Source: Actinomycetes bacterium (GTDB lineage Bacteria > Actinomycetota > Actinomycetes > Propionibacteriales > Propionibacteriaceae). From it: a stretch of 64,000 nt of DNA. Within the stretch, counting starts at the first letter, position 1; every line of letters starts with the position of its first letter. The position numbers and the translations under genes are program-made. The notes beneath the pieces were generated by a model, which saw nothing but the letters and a program-made list of their open reading frames with translations, was not told the DNA's origin and did not search any database. The stretch is from the NCBI GenBank assembly GCA_023458095.1, contig JAEXAS010000009.1, forward strand, positions 319,005 through 383,004. The letters run 5' to 3'. This document shows, piece by piece, positions 43,052 through 52,471 of the stretch.

Positions 43052-43546
43052 TCAACTTGAGGAGTGTGATCCTTGCAGCAGCGCCAGCAATTCCGACAAT
43101 GCCGCGTCCACCGTCTGGACCCGGACCTGTTGCCGATCTCCACGCAGACTCAGCAAGGTCGCCCTGGTCAAACCATCGGGACCAGCCAGTCCGACCCACA
43201 CCGTGCCGGGCGCATGTCCCTCCTGAGTATCCGGTCCGGCAACGCCGGTCACCGCGATCCCCCAGTCCGCACCGGTGAGGGTGCGCACTCCCACAGACAG
43301 TGCCTCGGCGGTCTGGGCCGAGACCGCACCGTAAACATCGAGGACCTTCTGGTCCACGCCGCCCAGCGAGTGCTTCAGCGCCGTGGCGTAGACCACCAGA
43401 CCCCCCACATAGGTCTTGGACGCGCCAGGAACCGCTGTGATCGTGGCCCCGAGCAGACCGCCGGTCAGGGACTCAGCGGTCGCCACCGTCAGGCCTGCAC
43501 CGATCAGGTGGGCAACAAGCTGCTCGGCGATCGCCTCAGGAGGCAT
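43052..43546 (-). CDS. cinA: CinA C-terminal domain protein (nicotinamide-nucleotide amidohydrolase)
   Basis: A 164-aa stand-alone C-terminal domain of CinA, the form that deamidates nicotinamide mononucleotide (PncC activity). Motifs: TVATAESLTGGLLGA, YVGGLVVYATALKH and GIAVTGVAGPDTQEG. The N-terminal MoCF domain of full CinA is missing, which is common. ATG 43546 lies 11 nt inside the end of pgsA, indicating coupling. A longer start at 43582 would lie deeper in pgsA and is not needed. Confidence 0.88.
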   Translation of the reverse strand: MPPEAIAEQLVAHLIGAGLTVATAESLTGGLLGATITAVPGASKTYVGGLVVYATALKHSLGGVDQKVLDVYGAVSAQTAEALSVGVRTLTGADWGIAVTGVAGPDTQEGHAPGTVWVGLAGPDGLTRATLLSLRGDRQQVRVQTVDAALSELLALLQGSHSSS

Positions 43547-44147
43547 CGTCGGATTGGCTGGCTTTGCGCAGACGGATCGCATCGAAGACGTACATCACGC
43601 CGGTAATCACGGTCAAGGCAAAGGCCACCGCCATCACGCCCCACGCCACGACGAACCACACCGGAGCCACCGCCCAGGTCTGGTCGATCGGGTACGGCAG
43701 GAACATCAGCAACGCGATCGACTGCATCACCGTCTTCAACTTGCCTGCCGGAGCAGCAGCCATGACTGCGTACTTCAGCATCACCACGCGCATCCAGGTG
43801 ATCCCCCACTCCCGCAGCAGGATCAGGATGGTCACCCACCACGGCAGTTCGGCGAAGATGCTCAACAAGATGAAGGCCGCGCCGGTCAGCGCCTTGTCTG
43901 CGATCGGATCCCAAATCTTGCCGAAGTCACTGACCAGGTCGCACTTTCGCGCCAGGCGTCCGTCGAAGAAGTCGGTGATGATCGCCACCGCGAAGGTGAT
44001 CGTGCCGGCCAGCCGCCACCCGAATCCCGTGGACGGATCAACCAGCATCAGCACCACGAAGACCGGCACCAAGATCAACCGAAGCACCGTCAGTGCATTC
44101 GGTAACTGCGCAGGTATTGCGGATGACCGCAGCGATTCCGCGCCCAT
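43536..44147 (-). CDS. pgsA: CDP-diacylglycerol-glycerol-3-phosphate 3-phosphatidyltransferase
   Basis: A 203-aa membrane enzyme of phosphatidylglycerol synthesis. The CDP-alcohol phosphotransferase motif DGxxAR-8x-GxxxDxxxD is complete (DGRLARKCDLVSDFGKIWDP then IAD). About five to six membrane helices. ATG 44147 has a GGGAGGGG site and overlaps the TAA of rimO by one base. Confidence 0.9.
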   Translation of the reverse strand: MGAESLRSSAIPAQLPNALTVLRLILVPVFVVLMLVDPSTGFGWRLAGTITFAVAIITDFFDGRLARKCDLVSDFGKIWDPIADKALTGAAFILLSIFAELPWWVTILILLREWGITWMRVVMLKYAVMAAAPAGKLKTVMQSIALLMFLPYPIDQTWAVAPVWFVVAWGVMAVAFALTVITGVMYVFDAIRLRKASQSDDAS

Positions 44148-45562
44148 TACCCCTCCCACTCCACGACGAGGTCCACTCCGTCGGTATCGGTGACCCTACT
44201 CCAACCCAAGGCTCCCTCAGAAACCTGGGAGCCACCTGTGGAGACGGTCACCATGCCATCGACTTCCGGGCCTTGATGAGCTGCTCTACCGAGGGCCACA
44301 CCGTCGGCAGAAACCTCTTCCACAAGCACCTGCACGCGGCTTCCCAGCCGCTGCGCGGCCCGGTCCGCACTCACCTGCTCCACCACGGTGGCGATGCGAT
44401 CCACGCGGTCGGCGATCACCTCAGGATCGATCTTGGGACGCAGTCGTGCACCCTCAGTGCCTTCCTCATCGGAATAGCCGAACACCCCCACCACATCCAG
44501 TTGTGCGGTGCCCAGGAAGTCGGCAAGATCGTCGACCATGGCCTCGGTCTCACCGGGGAAACCGAGGATCACGTTGGCGCGGATACCGGCCTCAGGACGG
44601 TCGGCGCGGATTCTGCCGATGAGGTCCAAGAAGGAATCGGCGTCTCCGAAGCGGCGCATTCGTCGCAGCAGTTCCGCCGAGGAATGTTGGAAGGGCAGGT
44701 CGAAGTAGGGCACCACGGTCGGCAGGGTGAGCATGGCGTGCAGCAAGGCAGGGTTGATCTCGGCCGGCTGTAGGTAGCTCACCCGGATCCAGTCCAGGCC
44801 TTCGACCACGCTGAGTTCAGCCAGCAGGCTCTCCAGGTTGGTTCCCACATCACGGCCGTAGCCGGTGGAGTTCTCGCTGACCAGCACCACCTCGCGGACG
44901 CCACTGTCGACCAGCCAGCGGGCTTCGGACACGATCTCGGCACTGGGACGAGACAGATACGAACCCCGGAAGCTGGGAATGGCACAGAAGGCACAGCGTC
45001 GATCGCATCCCGAGGCGATCTTCAACGGCGCACTGGGGCCACTACCCAAACGCTGCCGCAATACCCGCGGGCCATTCGCAGGGCCTCCGACGAGATCACC
45101 ATGCCCGGGAACCACCACTCCCACAGACCCCGCAGCGCGGGCCGCGGGCGCGATTGGCAACAGACTGCGCCGATCACGGGGAGCATGGGCGCTCAGCCGA
45201 GTGCCGTCGAGCACCGCGCGCAGCTTGGCCGCCACCTGCGGATAGTCGTCGAATCCGAGCACAGCGTCAGCCTCGGGCAGCGCCTCGGCCAGTTCGGAGC
45301 CATAACGCTCGGCCAGGCACCCGACGGCAACCACAGCCCGGGTGGTGTCGCCCTTCAGCTCCGCAGCGGCCAATAGGGTGTCGATGGAGTCCTTCTTAGC
45401 CGCATCGATGAAGCCACAGGTGTTGACCACCACCACAGCCGCTTGAGCCGGGTCGGTGACCAATTCGAAGCCGTCGGCAGCAAGGCGTCCGGCGAGTTCC
45501 TCGGAGTCCACCTCATTGCGAGCACATCCCAGGCTGATCAGGTGGACCGGTGTCAGATTCAC
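44147..45562 (-). CDS. rimO: Ribosomal protein S12 methylthiotransferase RimO
   Basis: A 471-aa radical-SAM enzyme that methylthiolates an aspartate of ribosomal protein S12. The UPF0004 cysteines are Cys13, Cys49 and Cys82; the radical-SAM cluster is Cys186, Cys190 and Cys193 (CDRRCAFC); a TRAM domain ends the protein. An insert of about 50 residues rich in Ala/Gly/Pro (about 125-178) separates the two domains. GTG 45562 has TAGCGT 6 nt upstream. Between ftsK and pgsA, the usual actinobacterial place. Confidence 0.94.
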   Translation of the reverse strand: MNLTPVHLISLGCARNEVDSEELAGRLAADGFELVTDPAQAAVVVVNTCGFIDAAKKDSIDTLLAAAELKGDTTRAVVAVGCLAERYGSELAEALPEADAVLGFDDYPQVAAKLRAVLDGTRLSAHAPRDRRSLLPIAPAARAAGSVGVVVPGHGDLVGGPANGPRVLRQRLGSGPSAPLKIASGCDRRCAFCAIPSFRGSYLSRPSAEIVSEARWLVDSGVREVVLVSENSTGYGRDVGTNLESLLAELSVVEGLDWIRVSYLQPAEINPALLHAMLTLPTVVPYFDLPFQHSSAELLRRMRRFGDADSFLDLIGRIRADRPEAGIRANVILGFPGETEAMVDDLADFLGTAQLDVVGVFGYSDEEGTEGARLRPKIDPEVIADRVDRIATVVEQVSADRAAQRLGSRVQVLVEEVSADGVALGRAAHQGPEVDGMVTVSTGGSQVSEGALGWSRVTDTDGVDLVVEWEG

Positions 45563-45574
45563 CTGACCACGCTA
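45563..45574 (-). promoter_or_regulatory. Leaderless-type promoter of rimO
   Basis: On the minus strand TAGCGT (45574-45569) is followed by 6 nt and then GTG 45562. Confidence 0.45.
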
Positions 45575-45590
45575 CCCCACGCCGAGGGTC

Positions 45591-47993
45591 TCAGCCCTCC
45601 CGGAGCGCGGCCAGCACCTCGTCGAGATCATCGGGTTTGACCAGGACCTCGCGGGGTTTGGAACCCTCGGAGGGACCCACGATGCCTCGGGTCTCCAGAA
45701 TGTCCATCAGCCGTCCGGCCTTGGCGAAGCCAACCCGCAGTTTGCGCTGCAACATCGAGGTGGACCCCAGTTGCAGATCCACCACCAGTTGGCAGGCCTC
45801 CAAGACCAGTTCCAGGTCGTCGCCGATGTCCTCGGCGACCTTCTTGGACTCGACCGGGGCGTTGACATCCTCGCGGTATTGCGGTGACAACTGCTCGGTG
45901 ACCTTCTTGACCACCGACCGAATCTCGGCCTCGGTCACCCAGGCCCCCTGGACGCGCAACGGCTTGGACTGCCCCATGGGTAGGAACAGGCCATCGCCTT
46001 GGCCGACCAGTTTCTCGGCACCGGGAGTGTCCAAAATGACGCGGGAGTCGGTCATCGAGGAGGTCGCGAATGCCAGGCGGGAGGGCACATTGGCCTTGAT
46101 CAGGCCGGTGACCACGTCGGTTGAGGGACGCTGGGTCGCCAGCACCAGGTGGATGCCCGCGGCCCGAGCCAACTGGGTGATGCGCACGATCGAATCCTCG
46201 ACGTCGCGAGGAGCGACCATCATCAGATCGCTGAGCTCATCGACGATCACCAGTAGATAGGGATACGGCGCCAGTTCGCGCTCCGATCCCGGCGGCAGGC
46301 TCACCTGTCCGGCCCGAACCGCCTTGTTGAAGTCATCGACATGGCGGAAGCCGAAGCTGGCCAGATCGTCGTAGCGGGCGTCCATCTCGCGAACCACCCA
46401 CTGCAGCGCCTCGGCGGCCTTCTTCGCACTGGTGATGATCGGAGTGACCAGGTGCGGAATGCCCTCATAGTGGGTCAGTTCCACGCGTTTGGGGTCCACC
46501 AGCAACAGCCGCACCTCTTCGGGTGTGGCGCGCATCAGAATGGAGGTGATCATCGAGTTGACGAAGCTGGACTTGCCCGAGCCGGTGGCACCGGCCACCA
46601 GCAGGTGCGGCATCTTGGCCATATTGGCCACCACATAGCCACCCTCGACGTCCTTGCCGAGCCCGACCGTCATCGGGTGATGGTCGTTGCGGGCGCGATT
46701 GGAGCGCAGCACGTCACCCAAGGAGACGATCTCCTTATCGGCATTGGGGATCTCGATTCCGATCGCCGACTTTCCTGGGATCGGCGACAGGATGCGCACA
46801 TCGGCAGAGGCGACCGCGTAGGCGATGTTCTTGCTCAGGGCGGTGACCTTCTCGACCTTGACCGCCTTGCCCAGCTCGACCTCGTAGCGGGTCACGGTCG
46901 GGCCACGGGTGTAGCCGGTCACCTGGGCGTCGATCTCGAACTGCCGCAGCACGTCGGTCAGACTCTTGACCACCGAATCGCTGGCTGCGGTACGCGCCTT
47001 GGGCACGCTGCCCGGTTTCAGGATCGCCGGATCGGGAAGCTCATAGACGACATCGCCGCTGAGTACGGGTTGTTCAGCGCGCAGCGGCGCCGAGGAAATC
47101 TCCGGCACCGCGGGCGGAGCTTCGACCGGCTGGCGGCGGCGGCCAGGCTTGACCGGCTCCTCAACGGCGACAGTCTCTTCGGCGTCGACCGCGGTATCGC
47201 CGTCCTCGAGCAGCGGGGTGTCGTAGGCACGGTGATTGAGGCCGTATTCAATGTCATCGGACGGCTCAGGCTTGATTCGGCCGAACAGCTCCTTGGCCTG
47301 GTGCCCGACCTCGTTCAGCGGAATGCCCAGCACGACCAGCAGGCCGGCGACGGCCAGGATCACCAACAACGGGACCGCAACCCAGACTCCGACCAACTCC
47401 ACCAAGGGCGAGGACGAGAGGAATCCCAAGAAACCACCGGCGGCACGAACGTGGGCGGGGGCATTGCCAGCCGGCATCCCGCGCGCGATGTGAATCACAC
47501 CGAGCACCCCGAACAAGGTGGCGGTCCAGCCGATGACCTGGCGTCCGGCCGATCCGTGTCGCTCGGGGTGTCGGAAGGTGCGCCAGGCGATGGCCACGGC
47601 CACGACCGGGACGGCGTAGGCGAAGACTCCCACCACGGTGGTGACACCGATAGCAATCCAGGCGCCCAGGGCGCCGGGCAACCCGAACCAGAACTCCGCA
47701 GCGATCAGCAGCGCGAATAACAGGAGGGCGAAAGCCGAGCCGTCATGGCGCTGCTCAGGCTCAAGGTCCTTCACCGACGGGGCGAGAACCCGGATACCCG
47801 AACCCACCACGCCGGCGACGCCGCGCCAGATCGCCACCAGGCCGCGGCCCAGTGCCGACATTGCCTTGGACAGCCCCGAGGGCTCCGGCTGCTTACGGGT
47901 CGTTCTCTTCTTACTTCCGGAGCTTCGGGAGGCGCTTTGACGCGAAGATGCGCTGCTGCGGCTCCGCGAAGGGGAAGACGCGCGGGTCGCCAT
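45591..47993 (-). CDS. ftsK: DNA translocase FtsK
   Basis: An 800-aa septal DNA pump: a basic Ser/Lys-rich N-terminus, four membrane helices (about 80-235), a linker, the RecA-like motor with Walker A GATGSGKSS (near 468), and a C-terminal winged-helix gamma domain (GSTSMLQRKLRVGFAKAGRL) that reads KOPS sites. It moves chromosome termini through the septum for dimer resolution. ATG 47993 is preceded by TAAGTT with 6-nt spacing. rimO begins 28 nt downstream. Confidence 0.95.
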   Translation of the reverse strand: MATRASSPSRSRSSASSRQSASRSSGSKKRTTRKQPEPSGLSKAMSALGRGLVAIWRGVAGVVGSGIRVLAPSVKDLEPEQRHDGSAFALLLFALLIAAEFWFGLPGALGAWIAIGVTTVVGVFAYAVPVVAVAIAWRTFRHPERHGSAGRQVIGWTATLFGVLGVIHIARGMPAGNAPAHVRAAGGFLGFLSSSPLVELVGVWVAVPLLVILAVAGLLVVLGIPLNEVGHQAKELFGRIKPEPSDDIEYGLNHRAYDTPLLEDGDTAVDAEETVAVEEPVKPGRRRQPVEAPPAVPEISSAPLRAEQPVLSGDVVYELPDPAILKPGSVPKARTAASDSVVKSLTDVLRQFEIDAQVTGYTRGPTVTRYEVELGKAVKVEKVTALSKNIAYAVASADVRILSPIPGKSAIGIEIPNADKEIVSLGDVLRSNRARNDHHPMTVGLGKDVEGGYVVANMAKMPHLLVAGATGSGKSSFVNSMITSILMRATPEEVRLLLVDPKRVELTHYEGIPHLVTPIITSAKKAAEALQWVVREMDARYDDLASFGFRHVDDFNKAVRAGQVSLPPGSERELAPYPYLLVIVDELSDLMMVAPRDVEDSIVRITQLARAAGIHLVLATQRPSTDVVTGLIKANVPSRLAFATSSMTDSRVILDTPGAEKLVGQGDGLFLPMGQSKPLRVQGAWVTEAEIRSVVKKVTEQLSPQYREDVNAPVESKKVAEDIGDDLELVLEACQLVVDLQLGSTSMLQRKLRVGFAKAGRLMDILETRGIVGPSEGSKPREVLVKPDDLDEVLAALREG

Positions 47994-48005
47994 GAGGCCA
48001 ACTTA
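47994..48005 (-). promoter_or_regulatory. Leaderless-type promoter of ftsK
   Basis: On the minus strand TAAGTT (48005-48000) is followed by 6 nt and then ATG 47993. Confidence 0.5.
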
Positions 48006-48079
48006 GGTGATGGCGCCCACCAAACGCGGTTTCCACGCCGAGCGGGGACTCATTGGTCCTGCCCAGGCGCCGCACCGGG

Positions 48080-49027
48080 TCAGAAGTGCTTCCAGCCCAG
48101 CGTTTCCAGATCGGGCTCGGCACCGTCCACCAGCACCGCAGGGTCACCAGGCAGCACCCGACCCAGCACGGTCCAGCCGTCCGGCACCTGATTGGGGGCG
48201 AAGGTGGCTACCAGGGCGTGGTCATCGCCGCCGGTGAGCTGAAAGACCAGCGGATCGCCACCGCCCACAGCGGCCGCTACAGCTTGCTGCGGCTCGGCGA
48301 TCTCGAAGGCACTGGAGTCCAGATCGACGCACACCCCTGAGGCGCGACACAGATGCCCCAGATCGGCCAGCAGCCCATCGGAGATGTCGATCATGGCTCC
48401 GGCACCGGCGTCGGCAGCGATGCGTCCCTGGCCGTAGGGCACCTCGGGTACGCGGTGGGCCACCACGACTGCTGCCGGAGATCGGAAACCGCGAGTCAAC
48501 ACGGCAAGGCCCGCTGCGGCCCAGCCGAGCCGCCCGGTCATGGCCACCACCTCGCCGGGCTTGGCGCCGGCCCGGGTGATCGGCTCACGTCCGCGTTGGT
48601 CGGCCAACACCGTTACCGTGACCACAATGACCGGCGCCGAGGTCAGATCACCGCCCACCAGCGCCACACCGGCCCGGTCCGCCTCGATGGCGACCCCCTC
48701 GGCGAATCCGTCGACCCACTCGACTGCGGTCTGGGACGGCAGCGCCAGGCTGATCACAATGCCGACCGGAACCGCCCCCATCGCCTCAGCATCGGCGACG
48801 CAGGCAGCGACCGCCTTGCGGCCGACATCCTGTGCCGCCGACCAGGAGCGCCGAAAATGCACGTCCTCCACCATCGTGTCGGTGGACACCGCCAGGTCGC
48901 CGGCCAAGCGCAATACCGCAGCATCGTCGCCGACGCCGACCTGCTCGGCGGCGCTCGGGGAACGGTGGGCCGTGATGCGATCGATCAGCGCGAACTCGCC
49001 CAGCTCAGCGATGGACGTGCCGGCCAT
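48080..49027 (-). CDS. thiL: Thiamine-monophosphate kinase
   Basis: A 315-aa enzyme phosphorylating thiamine monophosphate to thiamine pyrophosphate. Signatures: GVGDDAAVL, DTMVEDVHF, the aspartates of ALVGGDLTSAP, DISDGLLADLGHL, GGDDHALV and the terminal WKHF. It starts 3 nt after the ddl stop and is the last gene of the leuC-to-thiL run; 47994-48079 upstream of ftsK is only promoter sequence. Confidence 0.93.
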   Translation of the reverse strand: MAGTSIAELGEFALIDRITAHRSPSAAEQVGVGDDAAVLRLAGDLAVSTDTMVEDVHFRRSWSAAQDVGRKAVAACVADAEAMGAVPVGIVISLALPSQTAVEWVDGFAEGVAIEADRAGVALVGGDLTSAPVIVVTVTVLADQRGREPITRAGAKPGEVVAMTGRLGWAAAGLAVLTRGFRSPAAVVVAHRVPEVPYGQGRIAADAGAGAMIDISDGLLADLGHLCRASGVCVDLDSSAFEIAEPQQAVAAAVGGGDPLVFQLTGGDDHALVATFAPNQVPDGWTVLGRVLPGDPAVLVDGAEPDLETLGWKHF

Positions 49028-49030
49028 CAG

Positions 49031-50149
49031 TTACAGGGCCCGCGGGCCGAGTCCGGCGAGCTTTCCGGAGATGCCGCCGGCGGCGCGCAGGGCAGCACCG
49101 TTCTCGAAGGTCTCCGACGCTCCGCGCGCAAGCTGCTCCTTGGCCTCAGCGATCATCCCGTGCAGAATCGCGGCCGGGGGCATGTCTGGCCACAGATAAA
49201 GCGCCATCGCACCGGGAATCGAGTTCACCTCGTTGACGTAGACGTTCTCGCCGTCACAGAGGAAATCCACCCGACAGATACCGCTCAGCCCGGTCGCCTG
49301 CTGCACGCGCAGCGCGGCCTGCTTCATCGCCTCGGTGACCGAATCAGGCACCTGGGCAGGCAACTCGCGGGGGGCATTGGTCAGCCCGTCGCTGGCCATG
49401 TACTTATTGCTGTAGTCGTAGATCGCGGTCGCCGTCGAGCGGGTGGGCTTCTCCACCAGGGACGCAGCGAACTGCGGATGCGTGATGAAGGAGATGTTCA
49501 GGTCGAACAGGTCCTTGCGGTAAGGCTCGATCACCGCACCGTCGCGCAGGTAGGGGCTGGTGGTGGTCAACGCCACGGCAGTCTCGTAGCTGTCGACGAC
49601 CTCGATGCCGATCGAGGACCCGCCGAAGCGGGGCTTGACGATGTAGGGCGGCTCGAAGTCCGGTTCCCAGCCCGCCACGACCAGACGTCGCGGCAGAGCG
49701 GGCAGCTTCACCTCGGCCATGAGCGCCCCGAAGGCGTACTTGTCCATGCCCAAAGCGGCCGCAGCCGGCGTGGAACCGGTGGCCGGAACGTCCATCATCG
49801 CGAACAGGCTTTGGGCGCCACCGCTCTCCCCTGCTCCGCCATGCAGCGCCAGCAGCACCACGCCCAACTCGACCGGACGCTTGCGCATGCCCTTCACCGG
49901 CTGAAAGCTCATGGCACCGTGCGCCAGGCGGATCTCCAACTCGGTGCTGCCCTTGGGCGCACCCTCCAGATAGTCGCGCGCTTCGGTGGCAGCCGGCACC
50001 AGATGCCAGGAGCCGCCCCGATCCCAGTACACGCATTGCACCTGGTCGCCGGCCTCGACCAGCACTCGTTCACACTGCAGACCGGTCAGAATGGAGATGT
50101 CGTGCTCCGCCGACGGACCTCCGAACAGCACGGTAATCAGTTCACTCAC
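49031..50149 (-). CDS. ddl: D-alanine-D-alanine ligase family ATP-grasp enzyme
   Basis: A 372-aa ATP-grasp ligase. Ddl features: the N-terminal FGGPSAEHDISILTG, the serine loop KPRFGGSSIGIEVV, the YDYSNKY tyrosine region, and metal ligands in RVDF and VNEVNSIPG. The usual HGxxGEDG region reads HGGAGESGGAQS, and the GTG start at 50149 is used. It may make D-Ala-D-Ala for peptidoglycan. Its place directly after a membrane-anchored MurF-like ligase suggests the two act in the same pathway, since MurF consumes the dipeptide that Ddl makes. Confidence 0.85.
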   Translation of the reverse strand: MSELITVLFGGPSAEHDISILTGLQCERVLVEAGDQVQCVYWDRGGSWHLVPAATEARDYLEGAPKGSTELEIRLAHGAMSFQPVKGMRKRPVELGVVLLALHGGAGESGGAQSLFAMMDVPATGSTPAAAALGMDKYAFGALMAEVKLPALPRRLVVAGWEPDFEPPYIVKPRFGGSSIGIEVVDSYETAVALTTTSPYLRDGAVIEPYRKDLFDLNISFITHPQFAASLVEKPTRSTATAIYDYSNKYMASDGLTNAPRELPAQVPDSVTEAMKQAALRVQQATGLSGICRVDFLCDGENVYVNEVNSIPGAMALYLWPDMPPAAILHGMIAEAKEQLARGASETFENGAALRAAGGISGKLAGLGPRAL

Positions 50150-50187
50150 CTAAAACGCCTTCCCAACTCAGCCTTGTGCACGCAGTC

Positions 50188-51714
50188 TCACGCGTAATGA
50201 TCCGGCAGGTCATTCTCGTACAGAACGACATCATGCTCTTTCAGACGCGCGGAGACAGCCTCGGTCGCCTCATCGCGGCTTTCGAAACACAGTACTTCGC
50301 CCGGGCCCTCGGACGCACCACTGAGCAGGGCACGCCGATTGGTCCAGCCCACCACCACCAAGGTGTGCTGCGGCCGGCTCACCACCAAGCGGGCCAGATC
50401 GGCATTGCGTTGTGCCTGGTTAGCACCCAATTCGACCATTCCTGGCGTCACCACATACAGCCGGCCGTCCCCACCCAAACGAGCGGCCGCCCCACGCACC
50501 GCGTGAGCGGCGCCGGTGGGATTGGAGTTGTAGGTGTCGTCGATGACCGCAATTCCCTGGGGGCTTTGCACCAATTCGGCCCGATGCGGTGCACTGGGCA
50601 AAGCCCGGTTGGCGAACAGGGCCGCCGTGACCGGAACGTCTAGGGCCAGCGCGACGCCGATGGCGCAGGCCAAGTTGATGGGATGACCGAACTGCTGGGC
50701 CGGAAGCTGGGTCAGTTCCGCACCCCTGATCACGATGCGCCAGGCATCCTCGACCAAGGCCACCGCGACATCGGCTTCGGCGGCGCCCTGGGTGGAGCAG
50801 CGCACCACGGTGCGCTCGGCCTCCAGAGAGTCGGCCAGTGCGGCCAACTCCGGTTCGTCGATGTTGAGCACGATGGCCGGTGCGGACTCGGTGATCTCGG
50901 TCTTGGCCCGCACGATGGTCGCCCGATCCTTCATGCGCGAGAGGTGGGCCTCCCCGATGGAGGTGATCACAGCCACCGACGGCGGAAAGGCCGTGCACAG
51001 CTTGCGGATCTCACCAGGGCCGTAGGTGCCCATCTCGGCCACCAGCACCGCGGTGCCGGGACGAAGCTGGTCGTTGATGGTGCGCGACAGACCCATCAGA
51101 TTGTTGAAACTGCCCGGGCTGGCCAACACGGTCTGCGACGCCGACAACACGAAATCGACGTAGAGCTTGGTGGAGGTCTTGCCGTAGGAGCCGGTGATGC
51201 CGACCACAGTGGGGTTCACCTTGGCCAAGATCTGTTCGGCCTGCCGCACGAAGCGCGACGCCAAGGAGGTCTCGATCGGGCTCATGATGGCCAAAGCCAG
51301 ATCCACCAGCAGGGGGGTCGCCAGTGCCACCACGACGGTCAGCGGCGCCAGCAGCAGGAACGCCAGCCCCACAGCGATCAGTTCCAGCACCGCCACTGCG
51401 GCCACAAGGCGCTTGACCCGGGCGGTGAACACCAACGGCTTGGCACCGCGAAGGCCCAGGCCCACCGGCCAGTACGCCACCACCAGAGCCGAACCGATCG
51501 CCAGCGGTGCCGCCCAGAAACCGGCCAGAGCGAAGAGCACCGCAACGGCAGCCAAGCCAGCGTTCACCGGCCGCTTCACTAGCCACAGTCCTGCGAAGCT
51601 GGTCGCCTCCCCCGGCACGTAGTGCTCGCGCTGGGCGACCCGCAACCAGCGGATATCGGCGACCACGATGGCCGCAATCGCAGCAGCCAGAACGAACCAG
51701 TTCAGCAGATTCAT
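50188..51714 (-). CDS. Membrane-anchored MurF-like Mur ligase
   Basis: A 508-aa protein. Residues 1-145 hold about five membrane segments and a VAQREHYVPG motif; residues 165 onward are a Mur ligase core: P-loop GITGSYGKTSTK, TSIGEAHLSRMKDRATIVRAK as in MurF, then the C-terminal domain DDTYNSNPTGAAHAVRG with VTPGMVELG. The normal MurF N-terminal domain, which holds the UDP-sugar substrate, is absent and replaced by membrane helices. It therefore probably adds an amino acid or dipeptide to a lipid-linked or surface acceptor. ATG 51714 overlaps the hydrolase stop (ATGA). ddl follows after 38 nt. Confidence 0.82.
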   Translation of the reverse strand: MNLLNWFVLAAAIAAIVVADIRWLRVAQREHYVPGEATSFAGLWLVKRPVNAGLAAVAVLFALAGFWAAPLAIGSALVVAYWPVGLGLRGAKPLVFTARVKRLVAAVAVLELIAVGLAFLLLAPLTVVVALATPLLVDLALAIMSPIETSLASRFVRQAEQILAKVNPTVVGITGSYGKTSTKLYVDFVLSASQTVLASPGSFNNLMGLSRTINDQLRPGTAVLVAEMGTYGPGEIRKLCTAFPPSVAVITSIGEAHLSRMKDRATIVRAKTEITESAPAIVLNIDEPELAALADSLEAERTVVRCSTQGAAEADVAVALVEDAWRIVIRGAELTQLPAQQFGHPINLACAIGVALALDVPVTAALFANRALPSAPHRAELVQSPQGIAVIDDTYNSNPTGAAHAVRGAAARLGGDGRLYVVTPGMVELGANQAQRNADLARLVVSRPQHTLVVVGWTNRRALLSGASEGPGEVLCFESRDEATEAVSARLKEHDVVLYENDLPDHYA

Positions 51715-52448
51715 GCCGTCACACTCCTCAACGCCGTACGCAGCGGCCCGGCCAGGTGATCATCGAGTTGGTGGGTAGCGCCGTCCACGACCGTAAGTTC
51801 GGCGCACTCGCCCAGGATTTCTTGAGCCGCGTGGGCAACCGCCACCGGGACCTCGGTATCGTCCGCGCCCCACACCATTCGCACCGGAATACCGGCCTGG
51901 GCGATCGCGCGAAGTTGCTCGGCGTAACCCTCATTGACCGCGCTCACCATGATGGTGCGCATCACGCCGACCGCGGCGCGATAGTCCGCAGAGCCGTAGC
52001 GCTGACGGTAGCTCTCCATACGCTCGTCACTGATCAGTTTGTGGGCATACAGCCACCGCACGACCCGATAGGCGAGCTTGGGTTTCCCGCCGGTACTGCG
52101 CCGTAGCAGGGGAACCCCGGTGAGCACCAAGGCACTGACCCGTTCCGGGGCCAAGGCGGCCATCTGCACGGCGATGCGTCCACCGAAGGAATGCCCGGCC
52201 AGCACCAGCGGCTGCCCTTGGGGTAGTCCGGCCAGCAGAGCCTGGGCGTAGTCGGCGGTGGTCCAGGCTGTTGGCGGGGCGCTGGTGGCACCGAAGCCGG
52301 AAAGGTCGAAGGCGACGGCGTCCTGGTCGAAAAGCACCGGTTCCCAGTCGCGTCGGCTGCGTCCCCAGCCGTGCAGGGCCCAGATCCGCGATTCGGCCTC
52401 ACCGTATCGCTCGGCCATCATTCCGGTTCCGGGTACGGATATCAGCAC
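51711..52448 (-). CDS. Alpha/beta hydrolase
   Basis: A 245-aa serine hydrolase with nucleophile elbow GHSFGG, oxyanion loop HGWGRSRRDWEP, an Asp in WGADDTEVP and a His near the end (GATHQLDDH). Substrate unknown. GTG 52448 is chosen because TAAGAT lies 6 nt upstream; TTG 52454 is also in frame. Its stop overlaps the start of the membrane Mur ligase, a strong sign of shared function, for instance hydrolysing or transferring a cell-envelope precursor (inference). Confidence 0.8.
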   Translation of the reverse strand: MLISVPGTGMMAERYGEAESRIWALHGWGRSRRDWEPVLFDQDAVAFDLSGFGATSAPPTAWTTADYAQALLAGLPQGQPLVLAGHSFGGRIAVQMAALAPERVSALVLTGVPLLRRSTGGKPKLAYRVVRWLYAHKLISDERMESYRQRYGSADYRAAVGVMRTIMVSAVNEGYAEQLRAIAQAGIPVRMVWGADDTEVPVAVAHAAQEILGECAELTVVDGATHQLDDHLAGPLRTALRSVTA

Positions 52449-52460
52449 CCGCAAATCTTA
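52449..52460 (-). promoter_or_regulatory. Internal leaderless-type promoter before the hydrolase gene
   Basis: On the minus strand TAAGAT (52460-52455) is followed by 6 nt and then GTG 52448; it could drive hydrolase-mur-ddl-thiL apart from leuCD. Confidence 0.45.
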
Positions 52461-52471
52461 GCCGAAGCCGA

